Of a DNA stretch of 64,000 bases, positions 63,824-64,000 are shown piece by piece. Source of the DNA: Harringtonia aguacate (lineage: Eukaryota > Ascomycota > Sordariomycetes > Ophiostomatales > Ophiostomataceae). A program made the position numbers and the translations under genes. Location: positions 116,578-180,577 of the forward strand of contig JACCPH010000054.1 of assembly GCA_014183095.1 (NCBI GenBank). The letters are read 5' to 3'. The notes under the pieces were generated by a model. That model did not search any database, was not told the DNA's origin, and saw nothing but the letters and a program-made list of their open reading frames with translations. Each line of letters opens with the position of its first letter. Positions within the stretch are counted from its first letter, which is position 1.

Positions 63824-64000
63824 TAGGGCTGTAAACGAATAATATTCGCGAATAATAGACCCCTATTCGTATTCGACCGAATATTTTAGGATATTCGCGA
63901 ATTATTCGCGAATGTATTCGCGAATTGTCTTACTAAGGCATAATGAAGCATAAAAGCCATGAAACTGTAGTGTCAGAGATCAGTGGATTCAGCTCCTAGA
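63824..64000. mobile_element. Putative terminus of a hAT-type DNA transposon, partial
   Basis: Begins TAGGGCTGTAAACG, a hAT-like end, preceded by a possible 8-base target duplication CTTGGGGC (63816-63823). The next 100 bases are AT-rich with four copies of the palindrome-containing TATTCGCGAAT (63846 to about 63925) and further TATTCG fragments, as in subterminal transposase-binding arrays. Composition differs sharply from the flanking exon. The other end and any transposase are outside the window. Confidence 0.55.

Overview
The window reads as nuclear DNA of a filamentous ascomycete (Pezizomycotina, most likely Sordariomycetes). The signs are GC-rich coding exons, short GT...CT(A/G)AC...AG introns of about 50-100 bases, ribosomal proteins eL21 and uS4 of fungal type, a HET-domain gene, a siderophore transporter, an ApsA/Num1 cortical protein and long pyrimidine-rich, homopolymer-rich intergenic DNA. 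No rRNA, convincing tRNA, CRISPR or plasmid-type feature was seen.

Left part, 1-31 kb (housekeeping). An ApsA/Num1 nuclear-migration gene with a large 25-residue repeat array (1683-8013) is followed by a head-to-head ribosomal protein pair (eL21 on minus, uS4 on plus, shared 500-base promoter). Next is a second head-to-head pair: a thioesterase-superfamily gene carrying an apparent one-base frameshift, and a TMEM53/DUF829 (PaxU-like) gene. Then come an Lsb5-like VHS-GAT gene, a 4.6 kb gene-free stretch holding a cluster of the 10-mer GTACGAGTAC, an LRR-like unknown, the Sec2 Rab exchange factor and an MFS siderophore transporter. An exact ATCTGATAA (SreA-type) site lies about 0.67 kb upstream of the transporter.

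Middle, 31-50 kb. Gene-poor DNA contains a four-exon COG0523/CobW GTPase gene with an assembly-type duplication and an N just upstream of its start. It is followed by accessory-looking genes: a 2EXR-like fragment, a polytopic membrane protein, a HET-domain protein, a small cysteine-containing ORF, a protein N-terminal methyltransferase (NTMT1/Tae1 type) and an SDR that has lost the YxxxK catalytic pair.

Right part, 50-64 kb (accessory). A bacterial-type squalene-hopene cyclase is intact except for one in-frame TAG. It is followed by a six-exon S10 serine carboxypeptidase, an unknown 258-residue protein and an SF1 helicase locus split in two by one in-frame TAG. A bicovalent BBE-type FAD oxidase comes next, then the first exon of a gluconokinase-like gene, beside which sits what looks like the end of a hAT-type transposon (palindromic TATTCGCGAAT subterminal repeats). 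The most notable signals are the two TAG-interrupted but otherwise intact genes, the GTACGAGTAC cluster, the transposon terminus and the motif-bearing ribosomal and siderophore promoters. I see no proof of a wholly new system; the helicase locus and the 10-mer cluster are the best leads.
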